A model generated the notes under the pieces. The model had not been told where the DNA came from and searched no databases. It saw nothing but the letters and a program-made list of their open reading frames with translations. DNA of 64,000 bases, from NCBI RefSeq assembly GCF_900143005.1, contig NZ_FRCS01000012.1, positions 1-64,000 on the forward strand. Reading direction: 5' to 3'. Every line of letters begins with the position of its first letter. Within the stretch, counting starts at the first letter, position 1. Shown here one piece after another: positions 1-8,219 of the stretch. A program made the translations under genes and the position numbers. This DNA is from Cryptosporangium aurantiacum. Its GTDB lineage: Bacteria > Actinomycetota > Actinomycetes > Mycobacteriales > Cryptosporangiaceae.

Positions 1-203
1 ACGTCGAAGACCCCTCCTACGCCTTCGCGCTGTCCCGGCTCTCCACCCAGGACCTCCGCTACACCCCCGTCGGAGTGTTCCGCTCCGTCCAGCGACCCAC
101 CTACGACACCGAAATGGCCGCCCAACTCACCACCGCCCAGGCCCGCGGCGAGGCCAACCTCCAGAAGCTGATCCTCGGCAACGACACCTGGACCGTCGCC
201 TGA
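1..203 (+). CDS. korB: 2-oxoacid:ferredoxin oxidoreductase beta subunit, 3' end only
   Basis: Only the last 66 codons are inside the window; the gene begins upstream. The visible tail reads through PVGVFRSVQRPTYD and ends LILGNDTWTVA, which matches the conserved C-terminus of the beta subunit of two-subunit actinobacterial 2-oxoacid (2-oxoglutarate) ferredoxin oxidoreductases. The full enzyme decarboxylates 2-oxoacids and passes electrons to ferredoxin; the beta subunit holds thiamine diphosphate. The catalytic part cannot be seen here, so the assignment rests on the tail alone. The stop codon is followed 12 nt later by a perfect hairpin. Confidence 0.75.
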   Translation, partial: VEDPSYAFALSRLSTQDLRYTPVGVFRSVQRPTYDTEMAAQLTTAQARGEANLQKLILGNDTWTVA

Positions 204-215
204 CGGTTCCACCTC

Positions 216-244
216 GCTGGGCCGCCACGATGTGGCGGCCCAGC
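216..244 (+). terminator. Hairpin terminator after korB
   Basis: Perfect 13-bp stem (GCTGGGCCGCCAC at 216-228 pairing with 232-244) around a 3-nt loop, starting 12 nt after the stop codon of the upstream gene. There is no clear T-run, which is common for actinobacterial terminators. Confidence 0.75.
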
Positions 245-291
245 GACGTTAAGTGGCACGAATTCTGTTGGTTGCTGCAACCCTGACCGAT

Positions 292-305
292 TACCGTCGG
301 ACCAC
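292..305 (+). promoter_or_regulatory. -10 box of a leaderless promoter for rarD
   Basis: TACCGT at 292-297 lies 8 nt upstream of the GTG at 306, with no Shine-Dalgarno sequence between. The spacing fits transcription starting at or next to the start codon. A 13-nt inverted repeat (GGTTGC-T-GCAACC, 270-282) just upstream could be an operator. Confidence 0.45.
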
Positions 306-1358
306 GTGACTGATCAGCGACGAGGCCTGCTCTTCGGCATTACCGCCTACGGCGCGTGGGGGTTGTTCCCGCTGTACTTCGGGCTGCTCAAGCCCGCGGG
401 ACCGCTGGAGATCCTCGCGCACCGGATCATCTGGTCGCTGGTCACGGTGGGTGTGCTGATCCTGGTGCTCCGCCGGTGGCGGTGGTTTCGTACGGCGGGT
501 CGCCGGACGCTGAGCCTGCTGGCCGCCGGGGCCGTCCTGATCGCGGTCAACTGGTTCGTCTACATCTACGGTGTCAACTCTTCGCACGTCGTCGAGACCG
601 CGCTGGGCTATTTCATCAACCCGCTGATCTCGGTGCTGCTCGGCGTCGTCGTGCTGCACGAACGACTGCGGCGGACGCAGTGGATCGCGCTGGCGATCGG
701 TGCCGCCGCGGTCGTCGTGCTGACGGTCGACTACGGGCGGCCGCCGTGGATCGCGATCACGCTCGCGGTCAGTTTCGGGCTCTACGGGCTGGTCAAGAAG
801 GTCGCGGGTGCGCCGGCGGTGGAGGGCCTGACCACCGAGTCGCTGGTGCTGATCCTGCCCGCGCTGGGGTACGTGCTGTGGCTGACGTCGACCGGTGACG
901 CCCAGTTCGGGCACGTGTCGGCGGGGCACACCGCGCTGATGGTCGTGTCCGGAGCGCTCACGGCCGGGCCACTGCTCGCGTTCGCCGCGGCCGCGAACCG
1001 GGTTCCGCTGGCGACAATCGGCCTGCTGCAGTACCTGACGCCGACGCTGCAGTTCCTGCTCGGTGTCACGGTGCTCGGTGAGCACATGCCGACCGCCCGC
1101 TGGGCCGGCTTCGCCCTGGTCTGGGTCGCGCTCATCGTGTTCTCCCTGGACAGCCTGCTGGCCGTGCGGAGAGCGTCCGCGGCGAAGGCGAACGGCCCCG
1201 ACAGGGTGTCGCCCCCGCTCGACACAACCGAGACAGACGAGGCAGCGGTCGGCGCGGCAGCGGCTGAGGCCGGGGTTACGCCACCGCGGTTGCGTCGGCG
1301 TGGAGGACGCGTTCGCGCTCGGTCTGGCCCGCAACCAGCGGGCCGACGTCGAGGATGA
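306..1358 (+). CDS. rarD: RarD-like EamA-family permease
   Basis: A 350-residue membrane protein of the drug/metabolite (EamA) superfamily. It has about ten hydrophobic helices and the RarD-type N-terminus (GITAYGAWGLFPLYF) and internal motifs (ALGYFINPLISVLLGVVVL; LLQYLTPTLQFLLGV). The substrate is unknown; E. coli RarD was named for a chloramphenicol-linked phenotype but its transport activity is not settled. The last 65 or so residues are a hydrophilic Arg/Ala/Pro-rich tail. The final 83 bp overlap the 3' end of cheA on the other strand. The GTG start lies 8 nt after a -10 box and has no ribosome-binding site. Confidence 0.88.
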   Translation: MTDQRRGLLFGITAYGAWGLFPLYFGLLKPAGPLEILAHRIIWSLVTVGVLILVLRRWRWFRTAGRRTLSLLAAGAVLIAVNWFVYIYGVNSSHVVETALGYFINPLISVLLGVVVLHERLRRTQWIALAIGAAAVVVLTVDYGRPPWIAITLAVSFGLYGLVKKVAGAPAVEGLTTESLVLILPALGYVLWLTSTGDAQFGHVSAGHTALMVVSGALTAGPLLAFAAAANRVPLATIGLLQYLTPTLQFLLGVTVLGEHMPTARWAGFALVWVALIVFSLDSLLAVRRASAAKANGPDRVSPPLDTTETDEAAVGAAAAEAGVTPPRLRRRGGRVRARSGPQPAGRRRG

Positions 1359-3471
1359 GCGCGACCTCCCCGTTGCCGAGGATCGTCGCGCCGCTGATGC
1401 ACTTCGCCCGCGCGAACAGCGGCCCGAGCGGCTTGATCACGGTCTGGAACTCGCCCATCAGCGCGTCCACCACCAGCCCGGTTCGCTGACCGGACTGCTC
1501 GACCACGACCACGCTCTGCCGCCGCGCCGGCTGCCCGTCGATTCCGAACATCGTCCGCAGCCGGATGAACGGCAACACTTCACCGCGCAGATCCATCACG
1601 TCCCGCCGTGCGCCCTCGGGCGCCACCGCACCGACCGGGAGCTCCACGCACTCGGTCACCCGGTCCAGCGGGACGATGAAGTACCGCGACCCGACCCCGA
1701 CCAAGAACCCCTCGATGATCGCCAGCGTCAGCGGCAACCGAATCCGCATCGTGGTGCCGACGCCCAGCGCGGTCACCACCTCGATCGTGCCCCGCAGCGC
1801 CGTGACGTTCCGCCGCACCACGTCCATGCCGACGCCGCGGCCGGACAGGTTCGACACGGTCGCCGCCGTCGAGAACCCCGGCTCGAAGATCAGCTCGTAG
1901 GCCTCGGCGTCGGTCAGCACCGCACCGGGCTCGATCAGCCCGCGCTCGACCGCTCGCTGCACGATCTTGTCCCGGTCGAGCCCGCGGCCGTCGTCGGCGA
2001 CCTCGATGACGATGCTGCCCGCGTCGTGGAAGGCGTTGAGCCGCAGCGTCCCGCGGGCGGGCTTCCCCCGCCGCAGCCGGTCGGCGGGCGGTTCGATGCC
2101 GTGGTCGAGCGAGTTCCGCACCAGGTGGACCAGCGGGTCGCCGATCCGCTCGACGAGCGCCTTGTCGACCTCGGCGTCGCCGCCGGTGACGACCAGCCCG
2201 ACCTCCTTGTTCAGCTCGACGCTGACGTCCCGGACGACCCGCTCGAACCGGCGGAACGTCGTCCCGATCGGCACCATCCGAAGCGAGAGCGCGCTGTCCC
2301 GTACCTCCTCGACCAGGCGCATGACCTCGCTCTGCGCCTCGGCGACACCGGAACCCTCCGAGCTGTCGGTCATGCACACGACACCGGCGCTGGCCTGGGC
2401 GATCACCAGCTCGCCGACCAGGTCGATGAGCCGGTCCAGGCGAGCGGCGTCCACGCGGAGCGTCTGCGTGTCCTGCTGGGCGCGGGTCTCGCCTGCTTTG
2501 CGCTGCTTGCGGAGTGCGGCGTCGATGACCGCGCGCGGCACGATGTTCTGCTCGATCAGGATCTCGCCGAGCGGCACGACCGCGTTGGTGCTGCGGGAGC
2601 GCTCCTGCTGGACACGCATCGCGTCGGTGATCTCGCGCTCGGTCGCGGCGCCGCTGCGGATCAGTATGTCGCCGATCCGGTCGCTCTCCGGCAGCGTCCC
2701 GATCAGCTTCACGTACGCGTCGACCTGGTCGGACGCCGGGGTGATCCGGATGTCGCTGTCGTCGCGGACGAACTCGAAGATGCTCTCGATGTCGGCCTTG
2801 GGCACGGTCGTGACGTAGTCGACGTCGAACCCCAGGTAGCAGGTCTCCGGGTCCAGCTCGCCGAGTGGCGGCAGCGTTTCGGCACGGACGACGAGCTCGG
2901 TGACCGTGCCGACGGTCGCCAGGTACCGCAGGAATGCCAGCGGGTCCATGCCGTTGCGCAGGCTGTCGGCGCCGAACCGCAGGCTCAGGTGCCACGACCG
3001 TTCGTCGTCCATCTCCTCCTCGGCCAGGTCGGCGACGCCCGGAGACGCCACGGCAGCGGGCGCCCCCGCGCCTCCCGGCAGGAACGGCTCCAACCGGCTG
3101 AGCAGCATCGCGCCGGTGCTCTGCTCCTCCGACGTGGCGTGTACCCGGCCCTGCGCGACGCCCTCCACCAGGTTGAGGATGTGGTCGCCGCAGGGCAGCA
3201 GCGCGCTCACCAGCTCGGGTGTCACGGCCAGCTCGCCCCGCCGCACCAGGTCGAGCAGCGTCTCGAGGACGTGGGTGAACTCCACGATGTGGCCGAGGCC
3301 GAACATGCCGGACGAACCCTTGAGCGTGTGCACGGCACGGAACAGCGCGTTCACCGTCTCCGACCCGGCCGAGCTGCCCTCCAGCCGCAGGAAGCCCTCT
3401 TCGACGTCCTGCACCAGGTCGCGTGCCTCGGTGACAAAAACGTCGAGGACGCCGAACTCGTCGGTGCTCAT
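1276..3471 (-). CDS. cheA: Chemotaxis histidine kinase CheA with MshEN-like insert
   Basis: A 731-residue CheA, last gene of the chemotaxis operon. It autophosphorylates in response to receptors and passes phosphate to CheY and CheB. Domains in order: HPt (phospho-acceptor His48 in VHTLKGSSG); a region near 155-245 that may be the P2 regulator-docking domain; a segment near 262-326 with two copies of a 'GDIL/GEIL ... I..A...Q' pattern that resembles MshEN/GSPII_E N-terminal repeats; dimerisation helices from about 338; the HATPase core (VRNSLDHGIEPP, DDGRGLD, SGRGVGMDVV); and a C-terminal CheW-like domain (FLVGVGSRYFIVPLDRV). Its ATG overlaps the TGA of the STAS gene. Its 3' end overlaps rarD. 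Confidence 0.95.
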   Translation of the reverse strand: MSTDEFGVLDVFVTEARDLVQDVEEGFLRLEGSSAGSETVNALFRAVHTLKGSSGMFGLGHIVEFTHVLETLLDLVRRGELAVTPELVSALLPCGDHILNLVEGVAQGRVHATSEEQSTGAMLLSRLEPFLPGGAGAPAAVASPGVADLAEEEMDDERSWHLSLRFGADSLRNGMDPLAFLRYLATVGTVTELVVRAETLPPLGELDPETCYLGFDVDYVTTVPKADIESIFEFVRDDSDIRITPASDQVDAYVKLIGTLPESDRIGDILIRSGAATEREITDAMRVQQERSRSTNAVVPLGEILIEQNIVPRAVIDAALRKQRKAGETRAQQDTQTLRVDAARLDRLIDLVGELVIAQASAGVVCMTDSSEGSGVAEAQSEVMRLVEEVRDSALSLRMVPIGTTFRRFERVVRDVSVELNKEVGLVVTGGDAEVDKALVERIGDPLVHLVRNSLDHGIEPPADRLRRGKPARGTLRLNAFHDAGSIVIEVADDGRGLDRDKIVQRAVERGLIEPGAVLTDAEAYELIFEPGFSTAATVSNLSGRGVGMDVVRRNVTALRGTIEVVTALGVGTTMRIRLPLTLAIIEGFLVGVGSRYFIVPLDRVTECVELPVGAVAPEGARRDVMDLRGEVLPFIRLRTMFGIDGQPARRQSVVVVEQSGQRTGLVVDALMGEFQTVIKPLGPLFARAKCISGATILGNGEVALILDVGPLVAGQTERERVLHADATAVA

Positions 3472-3737
3472 CAGTTCTCCAGCTCGCCGGTGAGTCGGGT
3501 GAACTCCAGCAGGTTGCGGACGACGTCGCTCGGGTCGGCGAGCGTGACGCTCGTCCCGAGCCGCTCGGCCTCGCGCCGGGCCACCAGCAGCAGTTGCAGG
3601 CCCGCGGTGTCGATGTCGGTGACGCCGGAGAGGTCGAGTTCGAGTTCGGCGCCGCCGGCGAGGTACGGCCTGAGCCGCTGGACGGTGTCCGCCGCGGTGA
3701 CGATCGTCAGCTCGTCGTTCAGCTCCAGACGGGTCAC
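3471..3737 (-). CDS. Small STAS-domain protein in the chemotaxis operon
   Basis: An 88-residue protein made of one STAS (anti-sigma-factor-antagonist-like) domain: LDLSGVTDIDTAGLQLLLVARR is the signature. The position that is usually the phosphorylatable Ser (DSSGL) is Thr here (DTAGL). The GTG start at 3737 overlaps the TGA of the preceding response regulator (GTGA), and its stop overlaps the cheA ATG, so it is translationally coupled on both sides. A longer frame upstream is open but would run into cheY. STAS proteins occur in some chemosensory operons as a possible switch or localisation partner; its exact role here is not known. Confidence 0.85.
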   Translation of the reverse strand: MTRLELNDELTIVTAADTVQRLRPYLAGGAELELDLSGVTDIDTAGLQLLLVARREAERLGTSVTLADPSDVVRNLLEFTRLTGELEN

Positions 3738-4102
3738 GGCGCGATCAGTTTCGAGACCGCGGCGAGCATCTGCGGCGGCTGGAACGGCTTCGTCACCCAC
3801 GCCTTCGCGCCGGCCGCCTGAGCCGCCTTCTTCTTGTCCTCCTGGGACTCCGTGGTCAGCATGATCACCGGCGTGAACTTGTAGGCCGGGAGCTTCTTGA
3901 CCTCGGTGACGAACGTGATGCCGTCCATGTTCGGCATGTTGACGTCCGAGATGATCAGGTGGACGCGCTGACCGGTGAGCTTGGAGAGCGCGTCCTTGCC
4001 GTCGACACCCGCGATCACGTCGTAACCGGCGCCCTTCAGCGCGATCGTGACCACCTGCCGCACCGACGCCGAGTCGTCGACGATCAATATTGTTTTGGCC
4101 AT
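3734..4102 (-). CDS. cheY: CheY-type single-domain response regulator
   Basis: A 122-residue receiver domain with no output domain, as in CheY, which carries the signal from CheA to the flagellar motor. Acid pocket DD at 9-10, phospho-acceptor Asp53 (LIISDVNMPNMDG), Thr83 (MLTTES) and Lys105 (WVTKPFQ) are all present. The ATG at 4102 is preceded by AGGAGACAGGG at good spacing, which rules out a longer open frame starting at 4177. The stop overlaps the GTG of the STAS gene. Confidence 0.93.
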   Translation of the reverse strand: MAKTILIVDDSASVRQVVTIALKGAGYDVIAGVDGKDALSKLTGQRVHLIISDVNMPNMDGITFVTEVKKLPAYKFTPVIMLTTESQEDKKKAAQAAGAKAWVTKPFQPPQMLAAVSKLIAP

Positions 4103-4133
4103 CGGAAAGCCCTGTCTCCTAGAGATTGGCCCG

Positions 4134-5174
4134 TCAGAAGAACGTGATCTCGGATTCGCGCTGCTGCACCCTCCCACCGGTGGCGTGCACCTGGTGCTCT
4201 TCCTCCATCGTGTAGTCGGCGGCGAGCGCGTCGAGCAGCTGCTTGGCGTTCAGCGTCGGAGAGTCGCTGGGTGCGGCATGCGCGATTGCCGGGAGCTGGG
4301 AGATGTTGTCCCGCAGATGTTCGAGCATCTGGCACACCCGGTCCTGGAACTGCAGCTCGACGAGCGACGCCCCGATCTGCTCCCGGATGCCGACCGCCGC
4401 GGACTCCAGCTCGCCGGACGATTCGCGGAACCCGGTGACCACCGACTGCAGGTCTTCGAGCACCTCGTTCACGTCGCCGTTGGCCCGGGACACCGCCAGG
4501 TCCTCCCGCTCGGCGCCCTCCTCGGCGCTGGTCATCACGGTCTCGATCGCGTTGCCGATGCCGGACACCTTGTCGGTGATCCGTTTGCTGGTGCTGAGCG
4601 AACGCTCCGCGAGGTGCCGCACTTCCAGCGCGACGACGCCGAACGCCGCGCCGGCCTCACCGACCCTGGCGGCCTCGATCGCGGCGTTCAGCGCGAGCAG
4701 ATGGGTCTGGGACGCGATCGCGGTGACCTCGGCCGCCATCCGCTTGAGCTCGTCGTTGAGCTCGACCAGCGTGCGGAGTTCGTCGAGCGCCTGGCGTTTC
4801 ATCGCGACCGCGTTGTCGAGCGTGCTGACGACGTCACCAAGACGCTCGCGGCTCCGGTCGAAGACCGCCCCGGAGTCACCGTGCAGCACGCCCGCGGACG
4901 AGTCGAGCACCGTGTCGAGGTTGTCGACGATGCCCGCGAACTGCGCGGTGACGCCGCTGATCGCGGTCTCCATCTGCGCTCGGGACGTGTCGACGTGGGC
5001 AGACCAGACCGGCGCGACCGCCTCGGTGAATTCGACGACGTTGCGGTGGTAGTTCGCAACGGCCTGCTCGGCCGCCGCGTCGTCGTCAGCCGGTCGAGCG
5101 CGTCGTCCCGCTATGCCGTAACCGACGCCGAGGCCGATCACCAGGGCTACCAGTGCCACGAGCAGCTCAGCCAT
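4134..5174 (-). CDS. Chemoreceptor-like protein without a periplasmic sensor
   Basis: A 346-residue methyl-accepting chemotaxis protein homologue. One N-terminal membrane helix (about residues 2-22) is followed directly by a long helical region; there is no extracellular ligand domain and no HAMP. The signalling hairpin tip is recognisable but diverged ([37 protein letters not shown] is the region, near 150-190). The C-terminal part carries [11 protein letters not shown], a motif seen in short receptors of this kind, and ends in TFF; no CheR-binding pentapeptide is visible. It overlaps the cheB stop by 8 bp. It may sense cytoplasmic or membrane state rather than an external ligand. Confidence 0.88.
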   Translation of the reverse strand: MAELLVALVALVIGLGVGYGIAGRRARPADDDAAAEQAVANYHRNVVEFTEAVAPVWSAHVDTSRAQMETAISGVTAQFAGIVDNLDTVLDSSAGVLHGDSGAVFDRSRERLGDVVSTLDNAVAMKRQALDELRTLVELNDELKRMAAEVTAIASQTHLLALNAAIEAARVGEAGAAFGVVALEVRHLAERSLSTSKRITDKVSGIGNAIETVMTSAEEGAEREDLAVSRANGDVNEVLEDLQSVVTGFRESSGELESAAVGIREQIGASLVELQFQDRVCQMLEHLRDNISQLPAIAHAAPSDSPTLNAKQLLDALAADYTMEEEHQVHATGGRVQQRESEITFF

Positions 5175-6237
5175 ATTTGCGGATCACCTCGGGAATCGCG
5201 GACAGCGGCGCTTCGCGTTCGGCGGCTCCGAGCTGGACCGCCTCGTGGGGCATGCCGTAGACCAGGCTGGTGGCTTCGTCCTGGGCCACCGTGAACGCGC
5301 CCGCCCGCCGCATCTCCAGCAGGCCGCGGGCGCCGTCGTCGCCCATGCCGGTCATGATGACGCCGAGCGCGTTGCGCCCGGCCATCTTGGCCACCGACCG
5401 GAACAGCACGTCGACCGACGGCCGGTGCCGGTTGACCAGCGGGCCGTCGAAGACCCGGACGCGATACTGGGCGCCGTCGCGGCGCAGCTCCATGTGTTTG
5501 CCGCCGGGGGCGACCAGCGCCCGCCCGGTCAGCACCCGGTCGCCGTCGACCGCCTCGGACACCTCCAACTCGCACAACCCGTCCAGCCGGGCCGCGAACG
5601 CCGCGGTGAACTTCTCCGGCATGTGCTGGACGATGACGATGCCCGCGCAGGTCGGCGGCAGCGCGGTGAGCACCACCTCGAGCGCCTGGGTGCCGCCGGT
5701 CGACGTCCCGATCGCCACCACCCGGTCGGTCGTCGTACCGAGGATCGAACCCCGCTCGGCGACCGACACGAACGAGGGTGCCGGGCCGACCGACACCGGC
5801 GCGCGGACCGCGTCCTGCGCCCGCCGGACGTTGCTGCGCGCGGCCGCCCGGACCGCCGAGACGATGTCCCCGCCCTCGTCCTGGATGAACTGCTTCAGGC
5901 CGGTGGTGGGCTTCGGGATGACGCTGACCGCTCCGGCGGCCAGCGCGTCCATCGTGGTCTCCGCGCCCCGGGTGGTCATCGTCGAACAGATCACGACCGG
6001 CGTCGGACGCGTGGACATGATCTTTTTCAGGAACGTGATGCCGTCCATCCGGGGCATCTCGATGTCCAGCACGACGACGTCCGGCCAGACTCGGTTCATC
6101 CGTTCCATCGCGAAGATCGGGTCGGCAGCCACCCCGATCACCTCGATGTCGCCGCTGTTGCTCAGCCGCGCCGACAGCGCTTGTCGCACCACCGCGGAGT
6201 CGTCGACGATCAGCACGCCAATCCGGTTGCCGCTCAT
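5167..6237 (-). CDS. cheB: Chemotaxis protein-glutamate methylesterase/deamidase CheB
   Basis: A 356-residue two-domain CheB, which removes methyl groups from receptor glutamates and deamidates glutamines for adaptation. The receiver domain has VDDS at 11-14 and phospho-acceptor Asp58 ([13 protein letters not shown]). The catalytic domain has the Ser179 (IGTSTGGT), His205 (VQHMPEKF) and Asp301 (MTGMGDDGA) triad. The ATG at 6237 overlaps the cheD stop (ATGA). A longer open frame upstream is the cheD shadow. Confidence 0.96.
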   Translation of the reverse strand: MSGNRIGVLIVDDSAVVRQALSARLSNSGDIEVIGVAADPIFAMERMNRVWPDVVVLDIEMPRMDGITFLKKIMSTRPTPVVICSTMTTRGAETTMDALAAGAVSVIPKPTTGLKQFIQDEGGDIVSAVRAAARSNVRRAQDAVRAPVSVGPAPSFVSVAERGSILGTTTDRVVAIGTSTGGTQALEVVLTALPPTCAGIVIVQHMPEKFTAAFAARLDGLCELEVSEAVDGDRVLTGRALVAPGGKHMELRRDGAQYRVRVFDGPLVNRHRPSVDVLFRSVAKMAGRNALGVIMTGMGDDGARGLLEMRRAGAFTVAQDEATSLVYGMPHEAVQLGAAEREAPLSAIPEVIRKYG

Positions 6238-6776
6238 GCCGACCTCTCGGCCCGCTGCATCGCGGTCGCGGTGGCCTCGTCGGCCGCGTAGCGGCCGGTG
6301 TGCTTCATCCAGACGCCGCCGTCGGTCAGGTCGAACACGACGTGCCGCGCCCCGGTGCCACCCAGATGCGTGGCCGTCAGCTCGAACCCGTGGTGTTCCA
6401 GCAGCTCCAAGCCGATCTCGATGTTCTGCCGCGGGATGTCCAGCTCCCGCCGGAAGGCGGGGAACTGGTTGCCGCCGCCGAACATCTTCACCTGGTACTC
6501 GTGCGGCAACGTGTTGTTCCGATGCAGCTCGCGCAGGAACAGCTCGATCGCCTCGTCGGCGTAGCGGCCGCTGAGCTCGTGGTGAACGCCGGGTGTGCGT
6601 CGCCGGCGCGGGATCATGTAGTGGCACATTCCACCGACCCGTCTCCGCGGGTGCCACATCGAGATCGAGATGCAGGAGCCGAGCAGCGTCCGGATCCGTG
6701 TCCCCGCGGACGCGAAGCAGAAGTCACCCGGTTGGAGAAGCACGTCATCGGTCTTAAACACCGCCCACTCCGCCAC
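6234..6776 (-). CDS. cheD: Chemoreceptor glutamine deamidase CheD
   Basis: Up to 180 residues. CheD deamidates receptor glutamines; in Bacillus it also works with CheC. The catalytic Cys ([11 protein letters not shown]) and His (GGMCHYMIP) are present, with the conserved KMFGGGNQF. The GTG at 6776 overlaps the end of cheR by 23 bp. A second GTG at 6761 has a GGAG six bases upstream and would remove five residues; this may be the true start. No cheC or cheX is present in the operon, so CheD here would act without its usual phosphatase partner unless that gene lies elsewhere. Confidence 0.93.
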   Translation of the reverse strand: MAEWAVFKTDDVLLQPGDFCFASAGTRIRTLLGSCISISMWHPRRRVGGMCHYMIPRRRRTPGVHHELSGRYADEAIELFLRELHRNNTLPHEYQVKMFGGGNQFPAFRRELDIPRQNIEIGLELLEHHGFELTATHLGGTGARHVVFDLTDGGVWMKHTGRYAADEATATAMQRAERSA

Positions 6777-7587
6777 GGCAGTAGACGGACGGTTCGACCA
6801 TCGTCAGCCGGGACGTGATGCCCTTGAGCGTCTCCGACAGGCTGACGATCAGGTGGCCTCCCGGCTGGAGCATCTCCTCCAGCCGCTCCAGAAGGGCGAC
6901 CTTGGTGTCGGCGCCGAAATAGATCATCACGTTGCGCAGGAAGATGACGTCGAACCGGCCGAGCCCGTGCAGGTTGTCCATCAGGTTCGCGCGCACGAAC
7001 GTCACCCGTGCCCGGATGTCCGGCGCGATCGCCATCAGGCCTTCGTACTCCTCCCGGCCCTTCCGGCAGTACTTGCGCAGCAGCGGCAGCGGGATGCGCT
7101 CCGCAGCCGCGATCGGGTAGAGCCCACGCTGAGCGCTGGCCACCACCCGCGCGGACACGTCCGTGCCCACGACCTCCCACGGTGTGTTCGGCAGGGCTTC
7201 GGCCAGCACCATCGCGGCCGTGTAGGCCTCCTCACCGCTGGAGCTGGCCGCGCTCCAGAGCCGGAACGGACGGTTGACCGGGTGCGCGGGCAGGACCACC
7301 TCGCGGAGGTAGTCGAAGTGCCGCGGCTCGCGGAAGAAGAACGTCTCGTTGGTCGTGAGCAGGTCGATCGCCTGGTTGAGCTCCGGCTCCTCGGGGCGGT
7401 TCAGCAGCTCGAGGTACTCGCGGTAGGACGGGATGCCCAGCTGCCGCAGCCGCTTGTCGAGGCGCCCCATGACGAGCGACTCCTTGCCGGGCGTCAGGCG
7501 GATGCCGGTGCGTCGCCGCAGCAGTTCGCTGATCTGCTCGAATTCCTGGCGGGTGATCGGCTTCGGCTGGTGTGCGGTCAGCGTCAT
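6754..7587 (-). CDS. cheR: Chemotaxis protein methyltransferase CheR
   Basis: A 277-residue S-adenosylmethionine-dependent receptor methyltransferase, the partner of CheB in adaptation. The N-terminal helical domain (FEQISELLRRRTGIRL) is followed by the catalytic domain with NETFFFREPRHF, the glycine motif LWSAASSSGEEAYTAAM, and FDVIFLRNVMIYF. The ATG overlaps the cheW stop (ATGA) and the 3' end overlaps cheD. Confidence 0.96.
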   Translation of the reverse strand: MTLTAHQPKPITRQEFEQISELLRRRTGIRLTPGKESLVMGRLDKRLRQLGIPSYREYLELLNRPEEPELNQAIDLLTTNETFFFREPRHFDYLREVVLPAHPVNRPFRLWSAASSSGEEAYTAAMVLAEALPNTPWEVVGTDVSARVVASAQRGLYPIAAAERIPLPLLRKYCRKGREEYEGLMAIAPDIRARVTFVRANLMDNLHGLGRFDVIFLRNVMIYFGADTKVALLERLEEMLQPGGHLIVSLSETLKGITSRLTMVEPSVYCRGGVGGV

Positions 7588-8192
7588 GACGTCCGGGAGC
7601 TCCGGGCCGCGGCCTCGGCGGCGACCGGATCAGCGGTCGCGTTCTGCAGGCTCACCATGTCGCTGATCGAGAGCACCCGGCTGACGTCGAGCACGATGAC
7701 GAAGTCGTCGTCACGCTTGGCCATGCCGCTGATGTAGTCGGCGCGGATGCCCGCCCCGAACGCCGGCGGTGGTTCGATCTCGTCGTCGGCGAGGCGCACG
7801 ACCTTGTTCACGACGTCGACCAGAATCCCGATGTCCTGGGTCCCCGCCTCCGCGGGTGCGTCGTCGTCGGGCGAGGCGCTCTCGGCCGCCGGATTCGTGA
7901 TCCGGACGATGATGATGCAGGTCCGGCGCGCGATCGTGGTAACGCCGCGGCCGAACCGGATCGCCAGGTCGATGACCGGCACCACCCGTCCGCGGAGGTT
8001 GATCACACCCCGGATGAAGTCCGGCATCATCGGCACCGGCGTCAGCTGCCGGTGCTCGAGGATCTCGGTGACGTTGAAGATGTTCAGCGCGTACATGTCG
8101 CCGTTCAACGTGAAGCGCAGATAGCGGTCGGACTCCGCGGCGCTCGGGTCGCGACGAGTGTCGGCCTGCGGCGTCGTCGACGGGCTGCCCAT
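7584..8192 (-). CDS. cheW: Chemotaxis coupling protein CheW
   Basis: A 202-residue CheW that links receptors to CheA. It shows the usual core: LRFTLNGDMYALNIFNVTEIL, then VPMMPDFIRGVINLRGRVVPVIDL, then a C-terminal ISGMAKRDDDFVIVLDVSRVL. A 25-residue acidic loop (around 104-125) interrupts the domain. An ATG 21 nt upstream is in frame, but GGGAGGGAC sits just before the ATG at 8192, so I take that as the start. The stop overlaps cheR. Confidence 0.93.
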   Translation of the reverse strand: MGSPSTTPQADTRRDPSAAESDRYLRFTLNGDMYALNIFNVTEILEHRQLTPVPMMPDFIRGVINLRGRVVPVIDLAIRFGRGVTTIARRTCIIIVRITNPAAESASPDDDAPAEAGTQDIGILVDVVNKVVRLADDEIEPPPAFGAGIRADYISGMAKRDDDFVIVLDVSRVLSISDMVSLQNATADPVAAEAAARSSRTS

Positions 8193-8219
8193 CGCTGTCC
8201 CTCCCGGTTGCATCCCTGC

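Noticed and set aside
1063..3864. A 933-codon open frame on the plus strand opposite cheA and the STAS gene
   Set aside because: It is a shadow caused by third-position GC bias; its composition is Arg/Pro/His-rich and the minus strand encodes well-conserved chemotaxis proteins.
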